This document shows positions 39,410-47,682 of a DNA stretch of 64,000 nucleotides, one piece after another (position 1 is the first letter of the stretch; every line of letters begins with the position of its first letter). Origin of the DNA: Pseudomonas lalucatii (GTDB taxonomy: Bacteria > Pseudomonadota > Gammaproteobacteria > Pseudomonadales > Pseudomonadaceae); the NCBI RefSeq assembly GCF_018398425.1, contig NZ_JADPMV010000001.1:2826754-2890753 (forward strand). The letters run 5' to 3'. A program made the translations under genes and the position numbers. The notes under the pieces are model-generated. The model did not search any database. It worked only from the letters and a program-made list of their open reading frames with translations, and was not told the origin of the DNA.

Positions 39410-40426
39410 ATGTTCAAGCGCATCGCCCTCGCCGCCCTGCTGGCCGGCCTCAGCCTGCACGCCAGCGCCGCCACCGAGCTGACCGTCTACACCGCCCTCG
39501 AAGTGGAACAGCTCAAGCCCTACCAGCAGGCCTTCGAACGGCAGCACCCGGACATCCGCATCAAGTGGGTGCGCGACTCCACCGGCATCATCACCGCCAA
39601 GCTGCTGGCCGAGAAGGATCGCCCCCAGGCCGACGTGGTCTGGGGCCTGGCCGCCTCCAGCCTGGCCATCCTCGACCAGCAGGGCATGCTCCAGGCCTAC
39701 GCCCCGGCCGAGCTGGACAAGATCGGCGCCAACTACCGCGACGCCGCCCACCCGCCGGCCTGGGTCGGCATGGACGTGTGGGCCGCGACCCTCTGCTTCA
39801 ACCGCATCGAGGCCGAGAAGCAGGGCCTGCCCAAGCCGACCCGCTGGGAGGACCTGACCGACCCGGTGTACCAGGGCAAGATCGTCATGCCCAACCCGGC
39901 CTCCTCCGGCACCGGCTACCTGGACGTCAGCGCCTGGCTGCAGACCTTCGGCGAACCCCAGGGCTGGGCCTACATGGACAAGCTGCACCGCAACATCGGC
40001 CAGTACACCCACTCCGGCTCCAAGCCCTGCAAGCTGGCCGCCGCCGGCGAGTTCCCGGTGGGCATCTCCTTCGAGTACCCGGCGGTGCAGCTGCAGCGCA
40101 AGGGTGCGCCGCTGGACATCGTGCTGCCCAAGGAGGGCCTGGGCTGGGAGATCGAGGCCAGCGCCATCGTCAAGGGCACCGAGCAGTTGGCGGCGGCGCA
40201 GAAGCTCGCCGACTTCGCCGCCAGCCGCCAGGCCATGGAGCTGTACAAGGCCAACTTCGCCGTGCTGGCCCAGCCGGGCATCGCCGAGCCGTTCCAGGAG
40301 CTGCCGGCCGACTACGAGCAGCGCCTGATCAACAACGACTTCGCCTGGGCCTCGCAGAACCGCGACAGGATCCTCGCCGAGTGGCGCCGGCGCTACGACG
40401 GCAAGTCCGAGCCGGTCGCCCAGTAG
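39410..40426 (+). CDS. aepX: 2-aminoethylphosphonate-binding periplasmic protein (AepX-like)
   Basis: A 338-residue solute receptor with a signal peptide ending near LHASAATELT. It belongs to the Fe(III)-type binding-protein fold (VYTALEVEQLKPYQQAFE, WVRDSTGIITAKLLAEKDR), the class used by AEP transporters of pseudomonads. It feeds the ATPase and fused permease upstream. Unusually for such operons it comes after phnX rather than first. Two hairpins follow its stop. Confidence 0.85.
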   Translation: MFKRIALAALLAGLSLHASAATELTVYTALEVEQLKPYQQAFERQHPDIRIKWVRDSTGIITAKLLAEKDRPQADVVWGLAASSLAILDQQGMLQAYAPAELDKIGANYRDAAHPPAWVGMDVWAATLCFNRIEAEKQGLPKPTRWEDLTDPVYQGKIVMPNPASSGTGYLDVSAWLQTFGEPQGWAYMDKLHRNIGQYTHSGSKPCKLAAAGEFPVGISFEYPAVQLQRKGAPLDIVLPKEGLGWEIEASAIVKGTEQLAAAQKLADFAASRQAMELYKANFAVLAQPGIAEPFQELPADYEQRLINNDFAWASQNRDRILAEWRRRYDGKSEPVAQ

Positions 40427-40435
40427 AGCGGGCTA

Positions 40436-40540
40436 GCGGAGCCCCGCTGTATGGGCTCCGCCAACCGCTGCCCAGAGTCGATTCGTCCGGCCGCGCTGGC
40501 GGCCACCCGCAGGGTGGAAAACCGCACAGCGTTTTCCACC
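40436..40540. other. Two hairpins between the AEP receptor and flavoprotein genes
   Basis: First stem 40436-40444/40453-40461 (GCGGAGCCC with GGGCTCCGC, 9 bp, 8-base loop). Second stem 40513-40522/40531-40540 (GGTGGAAAAC with GTTTTCCACC, 10 bp, 8-base loop). They sit in the 209-base gap before the flavoprotein gene. Neither has a long T tract. Possible transcript 3'-end stabilisers or copies of an intergenic palindromic repeat. Confidence 0.45.
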
Positions 40541-40635
40541 TCCGCCCGGTGGCTGTGCCGCGCGCCAACCTCCCTATGCCATTCATCTGCGACGGCCGCG
40601 ACCATGGCCGTCTGCAACCTTTCAGGAGTTCCTTC

Positions 40636-41796
40636 ATGAGTCAGCACGATTGCGACCTGCTGGTCGTCGGCGCCGGCATCCTCGGCCTGGCCCATGCCTG
40701 GGCCGGCGCCCGGCGCGGCCTGCGGGTCAAGGTGTGCGAACGTAGCCAGGCGCCCCAGGGCGCCTCGATCCGCAACTTCGGCCAGGCCCTGGTCACCGGC
40801 CAGGCGCCGGGGCCGATGCTCGACCTGGCGCGCCAGTCCCGCGGCCTGTGGGCCGAGCTGGGCCAGGCCGCCGGCCTGCAGCTCAAGCAACAGGGCTCGC
40901 TGCTGTTCGCCCGCAGCGAGGCCGAGCAGGCGCTGCTCGAGGCCTTCTGCGCCGGCCGCGCCCGGGAGCAGGGCTACCGCGTCGAGCTGTTGCGCGGCGC
41001 CGCCCTGCAGGGCCTGTACGACGGCCGCTTCGCCCACCACCGCGCCGCCTTGCACGGCCTCGACGACCAGCAGCTGTATTCCCGCGAGGCGCTGCCGCAG
41101 ATCGTCGACTACCTGGCCCGCGCGCACGGCGTGCAGTTCCACTTCTCCACCCTGGTGCGCGACGTCGAGGGCGGTCGGGTCGACACCACCGCCGGCACCT
41201 TCCGCGCTGCCCGGGTGGTGGTCTGCTCCGGGCATGACTACCAGACCCTGCTGGCCGAGCAGCTGGCCGCCCTGCAGCCGCAGGTCTGCGCCCTGCAGAT
41301 GCTGCGCGTGCGCCTGCAGCAGTCGCTGGCGCTGCAGCACGCGGTGCTCACCGGCCTCAGCTGCGTGCACTACGGCGCCTTCGCCGACTTGCCGGAGGCC
41401 GAGGCCGTCCGCGCGCAGATCCGCCGCGAGCAGCCGGAGCTGGAAACCCATGGCATTCACCTGCTGGTCAGCCCGACGCCCCACGGCGAGCTGATCATCG
41501 GCGACTCCCACGTCTACGGCGACGATGTCGGGCCCTTCAACGCCGAGGCCGTCGACCGCATCCTCATCGCGCTGGCCGAGCACACCCTGGGCGGCAAGCT
41601 GGAGGTGCTCGAGCGTTGGCAGGGCGTCTACGGCGCCCGGGGGCCGGGGCCGTTCAGTGTGCTGGCCGCCGCCGAGGGGGTGACCGCGGTGCTGATGCAC
41701 ACCGGCCTGGGCATGAGCGTGGGCCTGGGCCTGGGCGAGCGCACCGTCGCCGCGCTGCTGGGAGAAGGCGCCTGGCCGACGGCGCAGGCGGCTTGA
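40636..41796 (+). CDS. TIGR03364-type FAD oxidoreductase, probable AEP/N-methyl-AEP oxidase
   Basis: A 386-residue DAO-fold flavoprotein. The N-terminal dinucleotide motif is LLVVGAGILGLAHAWAGARR. IRNFGQALVTGQAPGPM and the C-terminal MHTGLGMSVGLGLGERT are typical of the phosphonate-linked group TIGR03364. Relatives have been reported to oxidise AEP and N-methyl-AEP to phosphonoacetaldehyde. Beside phnX and without phnW it would supply the PhnX substrate. It starts after a CAGGAG site. Confidence 0.82.
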   Translation: MSQHDCDLLVVGAGILGLAHAWAGARRGLRVKVCERSQAPQGASIRNFGQALVTGQAPGPMLDLARQSRGLWAELGQAAGLQLKQQGSLLFARSEAEQALLEAFCAGRAREQGYRVELLRGAALQGLYDGRFAHHRAALHGLDDQQLYSREALPQIVDYLARAHGVQFHFSTLVRDVEGGRVDTTAGTFRAARVVVCSGHDYQTLLAEQLAALQPQVCALQMLRVRLQQSLALQHAVLTGLSCVHYGAFADLPEAEAVRAQIRREQPELETHGIHLLVSPTPHGELIIGDSHVYGDDVGPFNAEAVDRILIALAEHTLGGKLEVLERWQGVYGARGPGPFSVLAAAEGVTAVLMHTGLGMSVGLGLGERTVAALLGEGAWPTAQAA

Positions 41797-41874
41797 CGCC
41801 TGGTTAATCGCTGCTGGGACGGCGCGGCGTATTTGTTACCCTGACCTCTTTGTGTGTTGGGGAGGAAGCTGTTT

Positions 41875-42942
41875 ATGTCGAGGATTCTGAGCGCCGTGCT
41901 GCTGTTCTGGCTGGCCCTGCCGGGGTGGGCGGCCGAGCCGTCCGGGCCGCTGCTGCGTGTGGGTATCAGCGAAGTGCCGCCCTTCGTCATCCAGGAGGAG
42001 AACGGCGAGTGGCGCGGCATCAGCATCGACCTGTGGCGGGACATCGCCGCCCAGGCGGGCTACCGCTTCGAGCTGCAGCCGATGCCCTTCAAGGCGCTGC
42101 TGCCCGGTCTCGAGGCCGGCCAGCTGGACGTGGTGGTCGGCGCCCTGACCATGACCGCCGAGCGCGAGGCGCGCTTCGACTTCACCCACCCCTTCTACCA
42201 GACCGGCCTGGCCATTGCCGTGCCGCGGGAGGGCGAAGGCGGCGGCTGGTACGCGCTGCGGGCGCTGCTGTCGTGGCAGTTCCTCAGCCTGGTGCTGGGG
42301 CTGGCGGCCCTGCTGCTGCTGGTCGGCGCCCTGGTCTGGCTGTTCGAGCGGCGGCGCAACCAGGAGCAGTTCGGCGGCAGCCCGGCCCAGGGCCTGGGCT
42401 CCAGCTTCTGGTGGGCGGCGGTGACCATGACCACGGTCGGCTATGGCGACAAGGCCCCGGTGACCCTGGGTGGGCGCCTGATCGGCCTGGTGTGGATGTT
42501 CGCCGGCCTGATCATGGTGTCGACCTTCACCGCGGCGGTGACCAGCACCCTGACGGTGGGCAACCTGCAGGGCGGCATCCAGGGCACCGACGACCTGCGC
42601 CGGGCCCACGTCGCCACCATCGACAAGACGGTCAGCGCCCGCTACCTGGAAAACCAGCGCATCCGCCACAGCGACTACGACAACCTGCTCGGCGCCATGG
42701 CCGCGGTGCAGCGGGGCGAGGCGGACGCGGTGGTCTACGACCTGCCGATCCTGCAATACCGCAATGGCGAGCTGGGCCAGGGTGGCCTGCGGGTGTTGCC
42801 CGGCACCTTCGAGAACCAGTCCTATGCCTTCGCCCTGGCCAGCGGCAGCCCGTACCGCGAACAACTCAGCCAGGCGATCCTGCGGGTCACCGGCAGCGAC
42901 GACTGGCGCAAGCTGCAGGAGCTCTACCTGGGCCGGCCCTGA
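41875..42942 (+). CDS. GluR0-like ligand-gated potassium channel
   Basis: A 355-residue protein with a signal peptide (about 1-20). Then comes the first lobe of an amino-acid-binding domain (LLRVGISEVPPFVI), a membrane helix (about 134-155), a pore loop with the K+ filter Thr187-Asp192 in TMTTVGYGDKAP, a second helix (about 198-222) and the second ligand lobe. This is the prokaryotic ionotropic glutamate receptor layout known from Synechocystis GluR0. The ligand is unknown. GGGGAGG precedes the ATG. The 3' end overlaps the convergent DUF3482 gene by 19 bases. Confidence 0.88.
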   Translation: MSRILSAVLLFWLALPGWAAEPSGPLLRVGISEVPPFVIQEENGEWRGISIDLWRDIAAQAGYRFELQPMPFKALLPGLEAGQLDVVVGALTMTAEREARFDFTHPFYQTGLAIAVPREGEGGGWYALRALLSWQFLSLVLGLAALLLLVGALVWLFERRRNQEQFGGSPAQGLGSSFWWAAVTMTTVGYGDKAPVTLGGRLIGLVWMFAGLIMVSTFTAAVTSTLTVGNLQGGIQGTDDLRRAHVATIDKTVSARYLENQRIRHSDYDNLLGAMAAVQRGEADAVVYDLPILQYRNGELGQGGLRVLPGTFENQSYAFALASGSPYREQLSQAILRVTGSDDWRKLQELYLGRP

Positions 42943-44324
42943 GGCGGTTCGGGCCGCGCCAGCAGCTGCGCCGCCAGCTGCGCCAGTGCGTCCTGGCGCT
43001 CGGCGCCGTCGCGAAAGCCGCCCGGCGCCAGGCGCGACCATTCGGGATGGGCGCGGGCCTTGCGCAGGGGCTCGGGCAGCGGCGCGTCGCGCCACTGGGC
43101 GGCGTCGGGCGGGGCCAGGCGCAGCGTCGCGGTCGCGGCGTGGCCACGGGCGGCCAGGGCCTCGAGCAGCTGGCCCTGGCGCAGGGCCAGCAGGCGCAGC
43201 ACGGCGTCGTCCACCGTCAGCTCATGGCCGCCGCGCAGCTTGCCGAGCAGGCGCCCGCCGTAGTTGCGCGCGGTCTGCAGCCCGCCGCCGGCCAGGGCGC
43301 CGAGCAGCGCGGCGGCGCCGAGGGTGATGCCGCCGACCAGCAGGTCGATGCCGGCGCCGGTCGCCGCCCCTGCCGCCATGCCGCCGCCGACCTTGATCCC
43401 GAGCTGCCTGAGGGTCTCGGGGTTGAACAGGTCGTCGCCCCAGCGGCCGTCGAGCAGCGGCAGGTCGCCGGCGTCGGCGTCCCCGGGGGCGAAGGCGTGC
43501 AGGCGCAGCAGGGCCTCGACGCAGCGCTGCTCGCGCTGGCGGATGAGCGTGCGCAGCTGCTGCAGGGCCTGTTGTTCCGGCGCCGCCGCGGCTTCGACGC
43601 TCTGCCGGCAGGCGGCGCAGTCGAGCAGCAGCTCGGCGATCAGCCGGGCGCCGGCCTGGCGGCGGCTGTGACGCTGCGCCTCATGGTCGTCGATCAGCCG
43701 CTGCAGCGGCCCCCGGGCCTTGTCCAGCAGCAGCGCCAGGCTCTGGTACAGGCGCCGTTCGCTATCCAGCGGCGGCGCCACGCTGTCGAAGGCCACCCGT
43801 GCGTGCAGGCCGAGGCGGGCCAGGGCAGCGTTCCAGTCGTCCTCGCGGTGCTGGCCCCCGGCGACGAAGTTGAGCACTGGCAGCAACGGCCGGCCGCTCA
43901 TGCTCAGCACCGCCAGCTCGTCGCGGTACTTGGCCAGCACCGGCTCGCGGGCGTCGATCACGTAGAGGCCGGCGTCCGAGGCCAGCAGCTGGCGCAGCAC
44001 CTTGGCCTCCTGCTCGAAGCGCAGGCGCGCCTCGCCGCCGTCGAGGAAACGGCCCAGGCGGGCCGGGCCGTCGAGGCGTTCGCCGGGACGGTCCAGGCGC
44101 TCCAGGTGTTCGAGCAGGGCGATGGCATCCTCCAGACCGGGGGTGTCGTACAGCTCCAGCAGGGATTCGCCGTCCACCGACAGCCGTGCGCCCTCGACGT
44201 GGCGGGTGGTGCTGGCCCGCGGCGACACCTCGCCGAACTCGCCGTCGCGGGTCAGGGTGCGCAGCAGCGAGGTCTTGCCGACATTGGTGTGGCCGACCAC
44301 GGCCAGTTTCAGCGGGCTAGTCAT
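42924..44324 (-). CDS. DUF3482 GTPase-like membrane-associated protein
   Basis: A 466-residue P-loop protein. G1 is VVGHTNVGKTSLLR and G3 is YDTPGLEDA. The G4 position reads LPVLNFVAGG rather than NKxD, so guanine specificity may be altered or achieved differently. A glycine-zipper-like hydrophobic stretch (GGGMAAGAATGAGIDLLVGG onward) near residues 330-370 suggests membrane insertion. It overlaps the DUF2868 gene upstream by 8 bases, indicating an operon. Function of the family is unknown. Confidence 0.87.
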   Translation of the reverse strand: MTSPLKLAVVGHTNVGKTSLLRTLTRDGEFGEVSPRASTTRHVEGARLSVDGESLLELYDTPGLEDAIALLEHLERLDRPGERLDGPARLGRFLDGGEARLRFEQEAKVLRQLLASDAGLYVIDAREPVLAKYRDELAVLSMSGRPLLPVLNFVAGGQHREDDWNAALARLGLHARVAFDSVAPPLDSERRLYQSLALLLDKARGPLQRLIDDHEAQRHSRRQAGARLIAELLLDCAACRQSVEAAAAPEQQALQQLRTLIRQREQRCVEALLRLHAFAPGDADAGDLPLLDGRWGDDLFNPETLRQLGIKVGGGMAAGAATGAGIDLLVGGITLGAAALLGALAGGGLQTARNYGGRLLGKLRGGHELTVDDAVLRLLALRQGQLLEALAARGHAATATLRLAPPDAAQWRDAPLPEPLRKARAHPEWSRLAPGGFRDGAERQDALAQLAAQLLARPEPPQGRPR

Positions 44325-45711
44325 GGCCGCTCTCCAGCCAGCGCAGCGGTGCACCCGCGCTGTGGGGCAGGCGCAGTTGCGCCAGGGCGTCGTGCCAGTC
44401 GGCCAGGCGGGCGTCGTCGAGGGCTTCCCCGGGCGGCGCCGGCAGCAGCCAGATACGCGTGCTGGCGGCGCTGCGGGCCAGTTCGCCGAGCAGCGCCAGG
44501 CTGCCGCGGTCCGGCGAGCGGCGCGGATCGCAGGCCACCAGCAGGCGCGCCGGCGGGAAGCGGCTGAGCTGCTCCAGCAGGCGCTGGCGTTGCTCGCGGC
44601 TGTCGATCACCCCGGCGTCGTCGACCCCCTTGGGCAGGGCCGGTGGCCAGGGGCGAGTCCCGTCCAGCTCGATGGCGACCAGCAGGGCGCCCTGACTGGC
44701 CTGCGAGCCGGGTTCGGCGGGCACTCCGGGCGTCGGCGCCGGCGCCGGATCGCAGACGCCCAGGCGCTCGCTGCCCGGCAGCAGGCGCTCGCGCAGCAGC
44801 TCGTAGCCGGGCAGCCCGGTGTCCAGGGTCAGCTGCGTGCAGCCGCGGCGCCAGCGCCACAGGCACAGCAGCATCAGCAGCAGGCGCGGCAGCAGGCCAT
44901 AGACCAGCAGCGCGCCGAGCAGCCAGCTGGCCCAGCTGTGGCGCGCCGCCTCGCCGGCCAGGGCGGCGTCGCCGCTGGCGCGGATCAGCTCGGCATCCGG
45001 CAGGGCGAAGCCGAGCAGCGCCGGCAGCGCCCCGAGGCCCTGGGTCAGGGCGACGAAGGTGTCGCCGCCGAGCAGGGTGCTTTCCCAGACGAAGCCGTAG
45101 CGACGGGTGGCGAGCAGCGCCAGCAGGCTGAGCAGGGCGGCGAGCAGGGCCAGCAGCCACAGGCCGTGCACCAGCACGCCCAGGCCCCAGCGACCCAGGC
45201 CGGCGCGTTGCAGCAACAGCAGCAGTGCCGGGGCCAGTTGCGCGGCCCGGGCATCGCGGGCCAGCTTGTCGCTGAGCCACAGCCACAGCCGGCCCAGGGC
45301 GCCGGCGTTGTCGCCGGCCAGCAGCAGGCCCAGGGTCCAGCCGAGCACCAGCAGCAGGTGGAGGCCGAGCAGGCTGCCCAGGGCCCAGAACAGGTTGACC
45401 GGGCGCTGGCCGTCACCTAGGGCCGCCACGGCCAGGCCGGCGCCGCTGAGCACGGCCAGCACGAGCAGCGTGGCCAGGGCCAGCCGCGCGCCCTGGCGCC
45501 AGTGCCAGAGTGCCTGCAGCTGGCCATCGCGTTCGGCCAGCTGGACGGCACGGCGCTGGATGCGTTCGGCCAGACTACCGCCGGCGGCCCGCGCCCGGCG
45601 ATTGACCTCGCCGTCCTCCAGGGGGCCGGCCTGCTCCTCGCGCAGGCGGATGGCTTCGCTCAGCCACAGGCGTTGCAGATGGTCGAGGCGGGGTTTCTCG
45701 GATGGGCTCAC
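44317..45711 (-). CDS. DUF2868 membrane protein
   Basis: A 464-residue protein with four or more hydrophobic segments (ALATLLVLAVLSGAGLAVAA, FWALGSLLGLHLLLVLGWTL, VLVHGLWLLALLAALLSLLA and a segment near residue 300) and a soluble C-terminal domain with a GVIDSREQRQRLLEQL segment. A GTG start at 45711 after GGAG is proposed because the family begins close to LQRLWLSEAIRLREEQ. Earlier in-frame starts would add an unlike N-terminus. Paired by overlap with the DUF3482 GTPase. Together they look like a two-component membrane machine of unknown purpose. Confidence 0.85.
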   Translation of the reverse strand: MSPSEKPRLDHLQRLWLSEAIRLREEQAGPLEDGEVNRRARAAGGSLAERIQRRAVQLAERDGQLQALWHWRQGARLALATLLVLAVLSGAGLAVAALGDGQRPVNLFWALGSLLGLHLLLVLGWTLGLLLAGDNAGALGRLWLWLSDKLARDARAAQLAPALLLLLQRAGLGRWGLGVLVHGLWLLALLAALLSLLALLATRRYGFVWESTLLGGDTFVALTQGLGALPALLGFALPDAELIRASGDAALAGEAARHSWASWLLGALLVYGLLPRLLLMLLCLWRWRRGCTQLTLDTGLPGYELLRERLLPGSERLGVCDPAPAPTPGVPAEPGSQASQGALLVAIELDGTRPWPPALPKGVDDAGVIDSREQRQRLLEQLSRFPPARLLVACDPRRSPDRGSLALLGELARSAASTRIWLLPAPPGEALDDARLADWHDALAQLRLPHSAGAPLRWLESGHD

Positions 45712-45886
45712 GCGGAGCTCCAGTGGCCGGTGGAAAACAGAGCATAACCGCAGCGTCCCGGCCATGGCACGGTCGCGAAGGTATACTCCGCAGGCAGTCC
45801 GTTCGCGCCCGCGGCGGCTCGTTGCGTTGGTGGCGGGAACGCCCTGTGCCGAGCGCCGACTGAATAACAACAATGCGAGTGCCGTC

Positions 45887-47056
45887 TTGAAATTACCGCA
45901 CCTGGATTGGGTCAATCAGGATTCACCTTATCTGCGCCAGCATCACCACGGTTTCCATAGCCTGAGGTTCGAGGGCGAGCTGGAGCCGGTGTTCAGGCGC
46001 TATCACGCCGGTGTCTTTCTACGGCGCATGCGCTGGGCGTTGCTGGTGGCCATGCTGCTGGCGCTGCTGTTCGTCGTGCTGGACTTCGTCAACCTGCCGG
46101 ACCCGCTGCGCGGGCAGATCCTCGGCCTGCGCCTGGGGGTGATCCAGCCGGCACTGACGCTCGCCTGGCTGGCGACCTATCGCCGGGGGCTGCGCGATCA
46201 TCTGCAGGTGATCGGCGGCGCCGTGGCCTTGCTGTGCGGGCTGGCGGTGGTCGGCATCATCGGCATCGCTCACGCCCACGCCTTCCCGTTGCCCTATGAG
46301 GGCATCATCCTGGTCACGGTGTTCTTCTACTTCCTCACCGGTCTGCGCTGCACCACCGCAGCCTTGTGCGGCTGGCTGACCCTTGTCGCTTATCTGGCGG
46401 TGGAGCTGGCCGTCGGCCTGACCGGGGAAGCACTGATCAGCAACGTCTTGTTTCTGGCGTTGGCCAATGTCATCGGCTCGGTGGGCTGTTACTCCCAGGA
46501 ATACGCCACGCGGCTGAACTTCCTCGCCCATGGCTTGTTGCAGGACCTGGCGGACAAGGACTTTCTCACCGGCCTGCTCAACCGCCGCGCCTTCACCGCA
46601 CGGGCCGAGCGCAGCTGGCGCCAGGCCCAGCGTGAGCGGCGCGCCCTGGGCGTGGTGATGATGGATGTGGACTTCTTCAAACGCTACAACGACCACTATG
46701 GCCACGCCGCCGGCGATGAGGCCCTGCGTCAAGTGGCCCAAGTGATAGGCGAACGCGCCAGGCGGCCGTTGGACTGTGCGGCCCGCTATGGCGGAGAGGA
46801 GTTCGTCGGCTGCTGGTACGACCTGGGCGAAGAACAGATGCTGGCGATTCTGGAGGATATCCGCAGCACCATCGAGGCCCTGGGGCTGCCCCACGTGAAA
46901 TCGGAGGTTGCCGGCGTGGTGACCCTCAGCATCGGCCTGGCGTACCTGACGCCGCAACCGCAGCAAAGCCTGGAGGACGCCCTGCGCCTGGCCGATGTGG
47001 CCCTGTACCTGGCCAAGGAGCAGGGTCGCAACCGGCTGGTGTGCAAGAAGCCTTGA
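45887..47056 (+). CDS. Diguanylate cyclase with six-helix membrane sensor
   Basis: A 389-residue protein. Six hydrophobic segments occupy about residues 48-205, followed by a GGDEF domain with DVDFFKRYNDHYGHAAGDEA and the active loop YGGEEFVGCW. An inhibitory site RPLD precedes the loop by the usual five residues, so feedback by c-di-GMP is expected. A TTG start at 45887 (peptide begins MKLPHLDW) is inferred: no in-frame ATG exists upstream outside the opposite-strand gene, and the next ATG would cut into the first helix. It is divergent from the DUF2868 gene. Confidence 0.87.
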   Translation: MKLPHLDWVNQDSPYLRQHHHGFHSLRFEGELEPVFRRYHAGVFLRRMRWALLVAMLLALLFVVLDFVNLPDPLRGQILGLRLGVIQPALTLAWLATYRRGLRDHLQVIGGAVALLCGLAVVGIIGIAHAHAFPLPYEGIILVTVFFYFLTGLRCTTAALCGWLTLVAYLAVELAVGLTGEALISNVLFLALANVIGSVGCYSQEYATRLNFLAHGLLQDLADKDFLTGLLNRRAFTARAERSWRQAQRERRALGVVMMDVDFFKRYNDHYGHAAGDEALRQVAQVIGERARRPLDCAARYGGEEFVGCWYDLGEEQMLAILEDIRSTIEALGLPHVKSEVAGVVTLSIGLAYLTPQPQQSLEDALRLADVALYLAKEQGRNRLVCKKP

Positions 47057-47103
47057 GACACCGAGGCTTCAATCATCCGCGCCGAGCCGTTATCCTCGCG
47101 GCC

Positions 47104-47616
47104 ATGAAAACGACCCTGCCCCTCTGCCTGATCGCCGCCCTCGCCGAAAACCGCGTGATCGGCCGCGACAACCAACTGCCCTGGCACCTGCCGGCGGACC
47201 TCAAGCACTTCAAGGCGCTGACCCTGGGCAAGCCGATCATCATGGGGCGCAAGACCTGGGATTCCCTCGGTCGGCCGCTGCCGGGGCGGCTCAACCTGGT
47301 GGTCAGCCGCCAGCCTAGCCTGCAACTCGAAGGCGCGGAAGTCTTCGCTTCCCTGGAGGCGGCTGTCGCACGTGCGGATGAGTGGGCTCGCGAGCAGGGC
47401 GTCGAGGAGCTGATGCTGATCGGCGGCGCGCAACTCTACGCCCAGGGCCTGGCGCGGGCCGAGCGCCTGTACCTGACCCGGGTGGCGCTGGAGCCCGAGG
47501 GCGATGCCTGGTTCCCCGAGCTCAACGAGGCCGACTGGCGCCGCGCCGCCGTGGACCAGCAGCCGGCCACGGCAGATGCCCCGCCCCATGCCTTCGAGAC
47601 CTGGGTGCGGCGCTAG
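47104..47616 (+). CDS. folA: Dihydrofolate reductase FolA
   Basis: A 170-residue enzyme reducing dihydrofolate to tetrahydrofolate with NADPH, the trimethoprim target. LPWHLPADLKHFK, IIMGRKTWDSLGRPLPGR and LIGGAQLYAQGL are the substrate and cofactor signatures. The acidic active-site residue is Asp in LPADLKHF. The start at 47104 follows a short spacer from the cyclase gene. Confidence 0.96.
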   Translation: MKTTLPLCLIAALAENRVIGRDNQLPWHLPADLKHFKALTLGKPIIMGRKTWDSLGRPLPGRLNLVVSRQPSLQLEGAEVFASLEAAVARADEWAREQGVEELMLIGGAQLYAQGLARAERLYLTRVALEPEGDAWFPELNEADWRRAAVDQQPATADAPPHAFETWVRR

Positions 47617-47638
47617 CGTCGCTTAATAAACGGACAGA

Positions 47639-47668
47639 AAAAAGCCCGGCCAGTTGGCCGGGCTTTTT
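47639..47668. terminator. Bidirectional terminator between folA and ilvD
   Basis: A long stem (AAAAAGCCCGGCCA with TGGCCGGGCTTTTT) closed by 2-4 loop bases, with A and T runs on both sides, between converging genes. Confidence 0.93.
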
Positions 47669-47682
47669 CATCGGGCGGGCAC

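Noticed and set aside
42924..42942. Frameshift or misassembly at the end of the channel gene
   Set aside because: Both reading frames end at clear stops and both C-termini look normal, so a true convergent overlap is simpler.
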